Part shown: piece by piece, positions 20,439-32,827 of the stretch
Layout of the letters: each line of letters starts with the position of its first letter
Position numbering within the stretch: the stretch's first letter is position 1
Notes under the pieces: generated by a model
The model's database searches: none
What the model was told of the DNA's origin: nothing
What the model saw: only the letters and a program-made list of their open reading frames with translations
Translations under genes and position numbers: made by a program
Assembly (NCBI GenBank): GCA_949152475.1
Contig: OX424564.1
Coordinates: 24,178,165 to 24,242,164, forward strand
DNA from: Terebella lapidaria
Taxonomy: Eukaryota > Annelida > Polychaeta > Terebellida > Terebellidae
Length of the DNA stretch: 64,000 nucleotides
Direction of reading: 5' to 3'

Positions 20439-23400
20439 ACATACACTACGTAATTCACTATATATATCAAAAGAACAAAACTGCAAATGCAACGCACAGT
20501 CCTTGCCCAATCAAGTGTATCCGTCAGGAAAGCTTTGGATCTATTACTCGCTACAGAAACTGCTTCACCACATGACTCAGCTCATAGATTTGTACCTTCA
20601 ACCCTAGTCCGCATTCTGTTGTTATGGCTACAGTATGCATGGTTCCAATTGAGTGTGTTTCTGGTGGACTCGCACTGTGCCTTTGAGCTGTTTCCTCCCC
20701 CTAGTAACGCGTTTGTGAGTATTGCTCAAATGGAACCCTATAAAAACAAACGCGGCAAACGGCGCGCTCACTTTGAAACAGCAAGCTACGTGACATCAAC
20801 TTTTCGTGATGAAAAATGCAACACATGGATACGATGCATGCGGATATGAATGCGTGTTCTGACGCGCTTGTTTGTTGGATACAGTTTCAAAATCTTATTC
20901 CTGGGAATGACTCAAAATTTTTGTCTAACCAGATGCAGTACATGAACAACATACCAGATTTGTAAACCGGTGAGTATATCACTTTTTTCTTTGAATTCAA
21001 AACAAAATTAGCATTTTCTCCTTCTGCATTATCCAACGGGTTGTACCCGTGTACAAAGAATTGAATCATAATTTATGCCCGAACAAATATCTTTATCCTG
21101 CGTTCTTTCAATCCTTATAAGAAGATAATAAACGATTTGTACACATGTATTTACAGAATTCCTCGTAAAATCACTATGGCGATTATAAAGTTTAATCCAT
21201 GACTTCAACGTACGACTGGTAAGTAAAAGTTTTTTTGTGTGTGCTATTCGTGCATTTAAGTTATGTGAAAGTTCTGTTCAAATTGTTCCCATAATACATA
21301 TGCTGAATAGCTATAAACTACATTTGAAGAGGAAAAATCAAACATTCATGCTTGTATATTTCATTCATGTTTGCAGGAAAATTACGTTATGCGTGATCTC
21401 TGGAGGCTTCTCTAGGATTCCGGTACATTTGCGGATGTGGAATATCGCAGGATTATTATCAAAACCTCCGGAATTCCAAGGATATTGTGGATATATACGT
21501 TTTCACTGGATTTCTGCAGGAGGCGGATGATTTCATGAACCAAATGTTCAAAAATTAACAACTGTTGTGACCCATGGATTAAACTCACACACCATAGCGT
21601 TAGCTGTTTATGTACATCGAGTAATATAAGTCTGATACATGTATATGCTTGGCAATAAATAATACAATCCCGGTGTGTTTATCGTGTCCACCAGTATTGA
21701 TTTATTTTCATTCAATACCTGGGACAGGTATTTATTGGAAATAGATACCTCTGTGGGAGGTATTTATTACAAATAGATACCTGCTCGAGACAATGGAATC
21801 ATGCACTATTATCGCATAATTTATGAAGCATAATACTTTAGGCATAAATTGACTGTTGAGAGATATAAGTACCACGCATATTTACACCTTGCCCTGTGTT
21901 GTTTAACGTGGGCAGTCAATCTTTAGGAAGTAATAAATGATCTGCATTGCAAGATCCGTGCTCTGGGGTTCTGAATTTAGGGTGCTCGAATACTAACATT
22001 AGAACACTTTAGTGCACTCCATTGCAGAACATCAACCACATCAAAAATCCAATTTGTGACTGAGTGTCATCAGCAGAGAATGGCATCCATCTCCCCGGTT
22101 TAAGGGGAAGCTTGTAAATGGATAAGGACACAGAGTCTGGCCTCGAGAACACGAGGTCAACCAGAAAGTAGGGGTTTGGTTACAAACTCCAGTATATATA
22201 TGGTGAAACCATATACATGTACTAGAATGCGATGGGTAACCATATAAACACACATAGCTGAATGCACGAGTCTGGGTTTACGTTTTTTATTCATTTTAGA
22301 GATAGTTCGTTACATATATGAGTTCGCAAAAGGCAGATTCAAAAGGAGAAGTGTTCATCACTCTAACAAGTAATGTTTTTACACAGAACAACGTGATGTG
22401 ATGCAAAAGCAGATCAGCCCTGCTCCTGTCAAAATTGCTTGTCACGTCAGCTCTGAAATATAAGTATAATTGAATGGAAAGCATGCAGAAAGGCAGAAAT
22501 ATAAAAGAAAGAGTAAAGAATGTTCGACATTGTATGTGAACTAAATTTCAAGGGAAAATTGAATGGGAGGCTTCTGTCTTTTTGATTATACCGCAACCAA
22601 ATCTTGGTTACAGCTGAAAAATGTTGTTTTTGTGTAACTTCATGGACACCCATATTATAATGATCATAAGGATGATTATCAGGTGCTGTGAGTGAGTATT
22701 TCCTGCTTCATAGTGCAACTCGCCGTGGGTTTTTTTTCTCTAAAAATTGCATTCGCAAACGAATCTTGCTGCATATTTTTCATACATTGGTGCATATTAG
22801 GCCTATCGCGATGGCATCCTTCAAATTTCATAAAGTCAGGAATAGGTCAGGAATACTGGATTTTTGTTTCATATCTATTCAATATGTTCTAATCTGATAT
22901 ATGGTCACAATAAGCTAGATCGTACTATCCACCTCCCTATTCAAACACCTTTTTCACAGCAATGCATTTGTTTGTTTTTTTTTGTTGTTTTTTTCCATTT
23001 TTTGACCTAATATGCTGTTCAATCTTGGTACGTGTGACACAATTTAACTTGGATGAAACATAATATAGTATTACAACATGATACAATTATGACCAATGTA
23101 CAAAGCCTTGCCAATATCAATGGCTTTTGCACTGAAAATTATATTGCATGGTAGGCAATTAACGATACATCTGTTTGTTTGCCAGCCTGTTGCTATTAAT
23201 TGTATTCATTCATTGTCAAAATTGAAATGCAAAACAAGATCACTTTCTAGAACTTGAATTATTGCCGTATTCATGATGCGTCAATAATTACGGCTCTTGA
23301 ATATTAATATTATTACTAAAAATATGGAGTGTATTATATGGGTGAGAATCGCAACTGATATTGCATATACACGATGCGAATCTATAGACGATTTTTACAA

Positions 23401-26400
23401 AAATGATGAATTATAGATCCATGACAAACATTGCAAAAGCCATGCTCTGTAATTCTAAAGTTAGGGTTCTCTGATAATAATTATCATTAGAACATATTAG
23501 CGTACGTCATTGCAGAACACCACAGTTATGTGTTAGTGACTCGGTGTCACTGGAACTCAAGTATAATTGAATTAAAGACACACAGAAAGGCTGAAGCAAC
23601 ATATAATGTCAGTTCTAGATGGCAATGATCAATGGCATAGAATCTACCATGCGGTGCCCTCTTCACTATTTCAAGCAAACCACGTGATTGGTCAATCCAA
23701 GCGTACATGTAATTATTCAGTTAAATTCTTAGGGATTGCCCCGGACAATTTCTAAGGCACAGTGCCAGCAGTAATTCGTGTTCGATGTCAGGTGTCACTT
23801 CAAGGACGATGTATACCTGTGTGAGTGAAATACGATATGCCTAGTTGAACAGGTGGTTATCTTTTTGCTGTGGTGAAGAATGACAGCGTTTAGATATGGC
23901 ACTCAAGACAAAACAAAATCATCCTCCACAGGGTTCAGTCTATTGACACAAGACACAATTCGTCAGTGACCTATATTTCCTATAATTGGTAGCTATCACA
24001 TCTCAACCCAGTTTATCGATGTTTCAAATCAGATAGGCCTGCTAATTGAGGAACACCTTCCGAGGTAATCACATTGTGATTTGTTACCAACACCCTATGG
24101 GTCATCTCCTCAAGGACGATCTCTGAACTTACTTGTAAATGAATTAGGATGTACCGGCTAAGTGATTAGTTCTTCAGCATTTATAGGCTACATAGATATA
24201 GAACGATGCTATGCGTTACATAGTAACTATTTAGATATTTTGATATTTATCAGCACAATCTCTGTAACGATTCCAATAATTGAAACTTATAACGATTGTT
24301 TGATCAGTTTTTGTCATGAATAGACTTGGTGCAATCGAACAGCTCATTCAAACAGATGAAATTACCACAAGTAACATAGCATGATTCGTCGAATATCTAT
24401 GATAATTACCATCCCTGAACACCAAAATTACCACTAAAAAATTTAATGTGTTGAAACGACAACACATGCAGCTCATATTAAATATATGGTATAGAAACAT
24501 AATACAGTTGACATTGGATGGTTATAGAATGGTTTCATGAAATAGCTATGAATCTCATGAAACTGAGGATGCCTGCCTTCCATTGTAAGTCTATTGTTTC
24601 CAACAGGGATATGATGGCGACAGTCTGGTGTCCGATAGTCTGGTGTTTTCTGTAGTTAGAAAGCTGTGCTACATTGACTTCATCAAATTCGCAATATCCC
24701 ATACACCTGTCATCTGACGAATATCTGCACCAATGACATCAGTTTTACATTGTTTGAAACTCGAGATGTGAAGCTAATGCCAAGGAGTTCTGAGAATTGA
24801 GGAATATGTAGGACCCTAAAATGCTTCATTCACACAATCAAGTGCGATATCGTAGGCAGATCTCTAAATATTATACAAAATTTCGCACATTGTGTATCTG
24901 TTGTCTGGACCCAGTGAATGGGATGAAAGGAACTGGCGCTGGAATTTTATTGTCATACTCTAGATTTCAGTCCAGTGTAGTGATGCAATTAAACCGTCGC
25001 ATATCAGGCGCAAATCACGTGGGGTGAACAATATGGTTCTCCTGTCATCAAGTCGCAAAAGATGTTTTGATGCATCACAGGTCTTGAAAACAGCTTTGAT
25101 ATCACTGGGAACTATAAAATTCAACCTAATAAGGCTACTTATTTACAGTTACATCAAGTAGGGTTTGTATGAAAACAGTACGTGGTAAGAATAGTAAAAT
25201 TAAAGAAACGTAATGTTCTCATCGAATATTTGTCTCATCGAAATCGAAAATCTCATCGAAAATCGCGTTAATTGGGTGAATAACTACAGCAACAAAATAA
25301 TTCCCTGCTATGTACTTACCTGACCCATAGTCGACATGGCTCTGATTAATTCGCCATCACTGGTATTTTTTTTCCAAAAAAAATTCTAGCGATATTTCAT
25401 TCAGTTGTGCACTGTACTCGTCACATATTCCATGCACAAGGCGTGTTGTCGAGTCAGAATTTGATTCGTATATAATATCCTGTATTAAATAAATGTTATC
25501 CATTCAGTACCATAGCGAAAAATTAAACTTACTGTTATCGCCGACGCGTCAACAGCTTGGTTCATACCACTTTATTCAGGTATATCCAGGCAAATAAGAA
25601 AACCTAAAACAACCCGTGCATAAAACCCACGTACCGGGGTTTTCCCCTACACAGTTTATTTGATTATCTGCACCTTCTATATCCCTCGAGTTCGTGGAGG
25701 TGCTCAATATACTTGACTTCCTTCCACACTGCTCGTGTGTGCTGGCTCGTGATACATGGAGTATGGACCTACTTTGCTCACTCCATGGCAAATCGTCAAC
25801 CGAGGGAAGCTTCTCAGGCAGAGCATCAACTCAAGGTCATCCTCGGGTTTTCAACATGTCAGTCCCCAAACTGCTCAAAGTAGATCAGTATTTGTAGTTA
25901 TGCTGGTCGAACTAAGTTCAATAATTATAGAAATGTAGCTCCCCAATGGATTGTCAATGACACTACGAGTATGAATACTCAAGCAAGAGTGACATATACG
26001 ACAATTTTTCATCGACACTAACACGACCAAGAAATCGACACAACACATTAATTCGCCAATGAAGTTCCGTCGACACTAACATAATCCAGGAAGTGTGACA
26101 TACCGACATCTAAGGCATAAAGAAGCACATGATGGATATGGAATGCTACTCGTGCTAAGCGAGTTGCTGTAGGTGATCCCCAAAACGATCTCTTCATGCA
26201 GAAATAATATTATGAACAAGACACATCTCGTATTCGTCTGGATGCATACTACTCAAGTCATGAATATTCATGTTTTAGATGGATTATAACTTTCAGTCTG
26301 TTCCACAAGTCATCATTTAATTGGCATTTTGTAATCAATTCACATGACTACTCTCCAATTCCTAAAACATCTTAAACTTCTGATGTTTATATAATATCAA

Positions 26401-28205
26401 TATATGTTACACAATATCCGAATTGAACAATTAATTGGATTATCATCGACATAATTTTCTCTTTTGTTTTGGAAGCAATGAAACTAAGACATGATGAATG
26501 ACAATGGAACTTATTGTTGAAATATCAAACGCTAGTGTATTGACTTTTTGAGACATTATGTGAACTCCATCGCAGGAAAATAAATTTGATTCCTGGCTTC
26601 TGCTATGTAAAAATGTTCTGGCAAATATCCAACCCACTCTCTGATGTGGTATCACTAATTGGTTTACAGAAACACTACATGGAATAAAAACACGTTTGAA
26701 CGTCATTACTATGTCTATTTCTATCCTGTGTATTGACAACGAATATAATAGAACTTCAGACTAATAAGGCCACCCATTTACACTCGCATCAAGTGGTGGG
26801 AACAAATATTTTGTGTGAAAGGCTACACTGTATGACACACTATATACTTCAAGAAGCATAAAGTTTCCCTCGAATATCTTCCCAAAATTTGACATGATGA
26901 ATAATACAGTACAACTGCGGAAAGGAATAAAACATATTTGTTCTGTGTACATACCTGAACCAAATTTTCAACCAAATAGTCTGTCTTCTATATGAATGAT
27001 TAAATCGTAACTAGGAATAGCATTTCCATAGGGTAACATCATGTTATCAGTACCCTGATATTGTCGTGTCTACCTGCCAGGTTGATAATATATTTGAACA
27101 TTCAAGATCAACATAACTGTATTATAGTTGACACGAAATTCTAGACAATTGGTTCATTGAATCAAGGTTCACTGACAACGTAATCATACGCCTTTCGATT
27201 CAGCTGCTCTCAGCCTCTTTGAGAATATCAAACGCTATTGTATTGACTTTTTTGCGAGAGTATGTAAATTCAATTCCATAAAATACATTGGGAGTCCTGG
27301 TTGTGAAAATACAACCCATTTTCTGACGTGAAATCCCTAATTGGTTTTGGGAACTATAATGGAACAAAAACATATCATTACTATTATATATATCCACCAT
27401 GTACGTTATCAACAAGTACTATAGAAGTTCAGACTGTTCATTTGAACAGTGTATGACCATGTTAGTTTTGACATTTGCTTGATTCCTCGAGGTCATCTTC
27501 GGCAGACAACACTACTCTACCCGGCCTTTTATTTGCTTTCATAGCAAGGAGGAAGTCTAACTCCCACCATTGTACATACCACACCTGCATTGCATTGTCG
27601 AGTTATATGCCCTTGCTTTGCTGTTTACCAGTTTCCAGTGTGTATATGTATAGTCACACAAATCTCAATCAACAGCTAGCCTACAGTATAGAAATTTCCC
27701 AAAGTTTGTAATTTCTTATATTTATATCGAACACACATTAACACCTTCGTGGAGCATACAATGTGAACTACAGGGAATGAGGCATTGACCGATTATAATC
27801 AGTATAAGAGAGAACATTATTAACTTATAACTATTTAACAATTAGCTTTAACAGCTATTTAACAATTCAGATAATATTCCTCTCACAGAATCGATATCAA
27901 GTGTTTTAGGGCGCGAGTACGCAATCAAGAGACGTTTGGAATATTAAACAATGGCCCAGTGCATCTCGGCCATCTGTCACAGTGAATTAATTCAAGTACA
28001 GAAAAAAAAGAAATAAAATCTTAAATGTTTTTGTTTTTCAAGCCTGTTGGTACAATGATATGCATTTCAATGTTGTGGTATGGAATTTTTGCTTGACAAT
28101 GTATTTTATTGTACTGAATTGAAACGCGAGAAAACCCATTTTAAAACACCATTGTTCCATTTCTTAGACGTAAATTCTAAGACAGGCTTAGCTCCTCCAC
28201 CCATT

Positions 28206-28394
28206 TTACTTTGTTGTCGGATCGTTTAGTACAGCTGATTGAACGGCACTTTCCAGTGTAGTCTTTAGACTAGCGATCCTCTCTCGTAGGATTCTGGCTT
28301 GGCTTAGCTCGGTCTGGATTTTACACAATGAACTTCGAAATCCAGTTCCTTCAATGCCTTTTCTACCCGTACGAGCATTTACGTTAGCAGACAA
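28206..28394 (-). CDS. Candidate leucine-rich (coiled-coil-like) frame, beta2
   Basis: A 62-codon frame reading GFRSSLCKIQTELSQARIL, RERIASLKTTLESAVQ and SAVLNDPTTK-stop. Hydrophobic residues recur about every three to four positions (L, I, L, I, L, I, L, L, V), as in a short coiled coil. Beta3 (55409-55597) has the same frame with a handful of changes, and beta1 keeps part of it. The function is not recognised. Secreted oligomeric proteins often have such a stalk, but no partner domain is visible nearby. Confidence 0.2.
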   Translation of the reverse strand: MSANVNARTGRKGIEGTGFRSSLCKIQTELSQARILRERIASLKTTLESAVQSAVLNDPTTK

Positions 28395-28849
28395 TAACCG
28401 TAGTATATATTATGCTATTCTTGCAAATTCTTGTGAATAAAATTTTGCAACTTGTAAATCGCATATCCGACTTTGTGGGTTAATAATTGTTGCATGTGGC
28501 AAATTACGACATACAGGGATCGTATGCTTGATATAATGCAGCATCACAAAAGGATGTTAAAAACAGTTGTATTGTCGATTGGGCAGTCGGTGTTGGACGC
28601 GCTACAGTTCGAACAACTCGCACATTTTGTCCCTGAACAATTGTCACAATAATTCAATTAATACCACGTGCTTAATTATGGTTCTCAAATATTATTATTA
28701 CCAGTCAAATTAAAGATCGAGTCTATTTTATGGATATCACACGCAACTAAGATTGCATAATTTATGAAGCATGATACTCTAGGTGTATATTGAATGTTGA
28801 GAGATATATTTCCCCGAAACTCTACCTATTTTTGATAAAGTAGTGTTTA

Positions 28850-29319
28850 GGAAGTGGCCGTGGCGCAACGCACTAAGTCGTTCACCCGCTGCTGAAGGGA
28901 ATTCAATGTTCGTCGTTGGCGGGTTCGAGCCCCGCTCTCGGCGATCAAAATTAACTCAGCGGATCAAGGGTTACCCTCACTTCTCAGTCCGTCGGCCTGG
29001 AGCGGACACTAATATGGTGACCAGGTGATACATTGTAGACTGTTGCACTCGGTGTATCGGCGGTGGTGAAGGGGCAGAAACCTAGATCACTAGGCGTACC
29101 CGGATCTGTCATGGGCCGCGCTACAAATACCCATCAATGCAGTACACCAGGAAATCCCGTCCATACACTACATACATACACGGGAACCAAAAATATGCCG
29201 CTGCACTGCGGCGACGCGCCACCAATATATCGCGGACCATAGTTGGTCGGATGGTAAGGCAAGGGTTACGTCAGTACAATCTATCTCCCCATCCATCCAT
29301 CCATCTATCCATCCATCTA
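28850..29319 (+). mobile_element. tRNA-derived SINE, beta2 copy
   Basis: The head has an A-box-like TGGCGCAACGC (from 28861) and a near-canonical B box GGTTCGAGCCC (28922-28932), the split RNA polymerase III promoter of tRNA-derived SINEs. A GC-richer body follows, unlike the surrounding DNA, and it ends in an ATCC/ATCT tail (29291-29318). It is long for a SINE (about 470 bp). A short in-head open frame is a by-product. It is absent at the matching place in beta1 (about 21930-21990), though that locus has other sequence, so no clean target duplication can be read. Confidence 0.75.
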
Positions 29320-30317
29320 CTAACATTAGAACACTTTAGTGCGCTTCATTGCAGAATATCAACCCCAGCAAAATCCAATTTGTGACTGAGTGTCATCAGC
29401 AGAGAATGGCATCCATCTCCCTGGTTTAAAGGGAAGCTTGTTAATGGATAAGGACACAAAGTCCGAGTCTGGCCTCGAGAACACGAGGTTAATCAGAAAG
29501 TGGAGGTATGGTTACAAACTCCAGTATATGGGGGAACTATAAGATAGTATGTGATGGGTAACCATTTGACCACACATAACTGAGTGAATGAGTCTGGGTT
29601 TAAGTTTTTTTTTTTATTTTAGAGATAGTTCGTTACACAGTTGAGTTCGTAAGAGGCAAGTTCAGCATGAGAAGGGAAGGGTACACATAATATTACATCC
29701 CATCACTAGAATAAGTAATATTTTACACAGAACAACGTGATGTGATGTAAAAGCAGATCAGCCTTGCTCCCGTCAAAATGGCTTGTCACGTCGGCTCTGA
29801 AATATAATTATAATCGAATGGGAGGCATGCAGAAAGACGGAAATATAAAAAGAGTAAAGAATGTTCGACATTATTTGTGAACTCAAATTCAATGGAAAAT
29901 TGAATGGGAGACTTTTGTTTCTGTCTGTTTGGAAATACCTCACCAAGATCTTGGTTACAGTTGAAACATGTTGTTTTTGTGTAACTTCATGGTCCCCCAT
30001 AATATAATGATCATGAATATGATTACATGTATCAGGTGCTGCGCAAAGAGTATTTCCTGCTTCATATGTGCCACTCGTCAGTCGTCATGGTTTTTTTTTC
30101 TTTAGAAAACTCATTCGCAAACGAGTCTTGCTGCATATTGACCATACACTTGGTGCACATTAGGCCTATTGTGATGGCGTCCTTCAAATTTCATAAAGTC
30201 ACCAGCTTTTATACTTAAGGATAGGATATATGGTCAAATAACGCAAAATCGTACTATCCACTTCACTATTCAAACACCTTTTTCACAGCAATTCATTTGT
30301 TAATTTTCTCATCTTTT

Positions 30318-30371
30318 GCCACAATATACTATGTTGCCACAATATTCTATGTTGCCACAATATACTATGTT
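30318..30371. repeat. 18-bp minisatellite, three units
   Basis: Unit GCCACAATATACTATGTT, three copies here and four in beta3 (57582-57653). Confidence 0.9.
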
Positions 30372-31851
30372 CAACATAGCTAAAGTGTCGGCTTATAATG
30401 TCGCATACACGTGATAGTATTTTACTTGGACGAGGCAAAATACAGTATTAAACGATGATGAAATAATGACCAGTGTTCACATTCTTGCCAATATCAATGA
30501 CTATTTCACTTAAAGGTAATACACAATTAAAGATAACAATTCATCCGTTTGTTTGCCAACCTTTATTGATTCATTTTCAAAGAACTTGAATTAATGCCAT
30601 ATTCACGAGGTGTCACATATCATCTGAATAATTATGGCTCTTGAATATTAATGTTACTACTAAAATTATGGAGTGTATTATATGGATGACAATCGCAACT
30701 GATATTGCATAAACACGATGCGAATCTATAGATTTTTTTTTTATTAAACACAATCTCATCAATATTACATCAAAGATGTTTTTTTCCCCAAAAATTATGA
30801 ATCATGGATCCATGACCCATATTGCAAAAGTAATGCTCTGTAATTATAAAAGTAGGGTTCTCTGATAATATATCATTGGAACACTCTAGTGTACATCGTT
30901 GCTAAACACCAAAGTTGTGTGTTAGTGTCACAACACCTTTGAAACTCAAGTGTAAGACCAACACAAAGACAGACGCGACGAATAATGTGCGACATGTATA
31001 ACTCCATCACAAATTCAGAAAACAATTTAAATGGACGGCTTTTGTTCTACTGTAGGATACACCACACAAAAGAGCAAATTGAGACCGCTTGATACCGCTT
31101 TTTTTTAAAAAACTATAACACAACTAGACAGTATCCAAAAAGTGCACATATGCATTTTGTATATATATGTACAATATATACATATTCATGTGACGATTTG
31201 CTACGTAGTTCCACGAATATTTTCATGTCGCCAAATTTTGTATGCTTACATACTTGATAAAATATTCTTTTGGTGAATGAAAAAACGAGTTCATCCAGTC
31301 ATGATAATTTGGTGATACATTTTGAATGACCATTTATTCCGAAATTACAGTTAGTACATTTTCCCGGCAATGAATCTACCGATGTGCCCTCGCGACTATA
31401 TCAAGCAAACCACGTGATTGATCAATCTAAGCCTATTTCATTGTACATTTAAATTCTTGGGGATTTCCCCGGACAATTTCCAAGGCACAGTGCCAGCAGT
31501 AATTCGTGTTCGATGTCAGGTGGCACTTCAAGGACAATGTATACCTGTGTGAGTGAAATACGATATGCCTAGTTGAACAGGTGGTTATCTTTTTCATGAT
31601 GAATAGGACCGAAGAGAAATAATGATTTCAATATACACAAATCAAAATGTGAGTAGAGAGAGGCTGGTGAATTGGTTGGCAAAAGAAATATAAATGTCGA
31701 GGCCAGTCGATTTGTGTGGTCGACTTTTTGCTTGCCAATTTGTGGAAATGGGGGTCTTCTGTGAATATCAACATGTCGACTGGGATATATGCTTGACAAT
31801 ACACGAGGAAACTCGTTGGGTATGAAAAATCACACATTACAACATTAACTA

Positions 31852-32418
31852 TACTCTGATTTTTCTAACTCGTTTACACTGTTTTTCGCTGATATTTTTG
31901 TGGTGCTAAATTGTATCGTTCTATAACTTGGCATACTTCACCTGGGAGTCAAACGGCACTTTTCTACCGAATTTTAGATTTCTATCTCGAAAATTGAAGA
32001 AGTTGGTAATCTACCCCAATGTTAAATTTAGCTCTATTATTGAATTCCAGGGTCCGCAAAATTTTTTGTGCATTTGCTCGGTTTTCTAGCGGTGCAATCT
32101 TACGAAATCAACATGTTTGTGTGGAATACAGCCAATGTGTCTTCTGGTCCAAAATCACAATAATACTTCGAATCCTGATGGATATAGGCAGGACCAAACC
32201 CTCGAATATGCTCAGATTCTCGAGATCCCGTTTTGGGCTGAAATTTAACATTGGGGTAGATTGCCAACTTCTTCAATTTTTGCGATAGAAGTATGAAATT
32301 TCACAGAAAATTGCCGTTTAATTCCTAGGTGAAGTGTGCCAAGTTATAGAACGATAACATTCAACATCGCATAAATATCGTCGAAAACCGGTGTAAACAA
32401 GTTAGAAAAATCAGAGTA
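31852..32418. mobile_element. Tc1/mariner-type MITE, 567 bp
   Basis: Ends are TACTCTGATTTTTCTAACT and its inverted copy; the inverted repeats are about 178 bp each (31852-32029 and about 32241-32418), imperfect inwards. The flanking TA is duplicated (31850-31851 and 32419-32420). Beta3 gives the empty site: ATTAAC-TA-GAATG at 59155-59156. The interior (about 210 bp) codes for nothing recognisable. A TA duplication is typical of the Tc1/mariner superfamily. It inserted after beta2 and beta3 separated. Confidence 0.9.
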
Positions 32419-32420
32419 TA

Positions 32421-32827
32421 GAATGTTTATTGATATGGTAGACTTTGGAATAACCTAATGGGGAATCAGAGACTGTCCAAACCAAGAGCCAATTCGCCAA
32501 TCTGTGTAAAAGAAATTCTTGTAGGAAAAATGTGTTCTCCTAATACTTCTGTGATTTTTTTTGTGTTGTGTATTTTGTATCATTTTGTTTGTTTATCAAG
32601 CTAGACATTTTCGAGGTCATGGTATCTATTTTGTACTTGTCACACTAGGTCTACCATGGAAATAAGACATATTTTTTTATGTCTTTTTAGTACTCCTTTT
32701 TCATTTGTCAAACAGTTCAATATGTACATCTATGCTTGGATCTTTGCCATTATTTGTACATATTTTTAATATACATGTATAAAACTGAGCTATTTGTTGT
32801 GAATAAAATATCTTCGATCAATCAATC
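32421..32827 (+). mobile_element. Probable 5'-truncated LINE 3' tail, beta2 copy
   Basis: T-rich sequence ending with AATAAA (32802-32807) and a short ATCAATC repeat, the form taken by 3' ends of many non-LTR retrotransposons. It sits exactly at the beta-to-alpha junction and is followed by seam sequence (GGTCATGGGAATTTTGATC). The same tail is at 59157-59561. No reverse transcriptase part is present, so the family cannot be named; a host gene 3' end is an alternative. Confidence 0.4.

Larger units (their letters stand above)
20253..21787. other. Insertion of about 1.5 kb private to beta1
   Basis: Beta2 (about 28695-28755) and beta3 have only about 60 bp between the flanks GTGCTTAAT and CATAATTTATGAAGCAT that surround this block. 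It holds a 97-nt hairpin, two long C runs and a 120-codon + strand frame (20487-20849; SSVSVRKALDLLLATE, then FLVDSHCAFELFPPPSNAF) of unknown identity. Its right end (21722-21782) has two near-copies of GGTATTTATT-N4-AATAGATACCT. No target duplication or transposase was identified, so its origin is unknown. Confidence 0.6.
11590..23862. repeat. Repeat unit beta1
   Basis: Begins with the seam module (11590-12280), shared with alpha2, alpha3, beta3 and alpha4, then modules F (12280-13787), G (17432 to about 19600) and H (about 19600-23862). It is enlarged by the HINE pair (13788-17431) and a roughly 1.5-kb insertion in H (about 20253-21787). It lacks the SINE and the LINE-tail segment present in beta2 and beta3. 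At 23863 it passes straight into the middle of the next seam module instead of its start, so this junction arose differently from the others. Confidence 0.85.
23863..32827. repeat. Repeat unit beta2
   Basis: Starts inside the seam module (no seam start), followed by F (to about 25665), G (to about 28150), H (to about 31580) and a terminal segment with the LINE-like tail (to 32827). It keeps the empty site for the HINE pair at 25648-25670. It shares the SINE with beta3 and matches it colinearly over long stretches with constant offset, for example 28843-29320 against 56081-56565. It differs from beta3 by the MITE at 31852 and by minisatellite copy number. Confidence 0.85.

Noticed and set aside
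20487-20849. 120-codon frame in the private beta1 block as a gene
   Set aside because: No homologue is recognised, there is no second copy for comparison, and no splice or start context stands out; noted only inside the block entry.
28852-28945. Possible intact tRNA gene (A and B boxes)
   Set aside because: The boxes are spaced too far for a standard tRNA, the acceptor arms do not pair well, and the sequence continues into a body and ATCC tail; it is the head of a SINE.
32019-32288. 89-codon frame in the MITE interior
   Set aside because: It lies across the MITE spacer and one arm; MITEs are non-coding and no transposase motif is seen.
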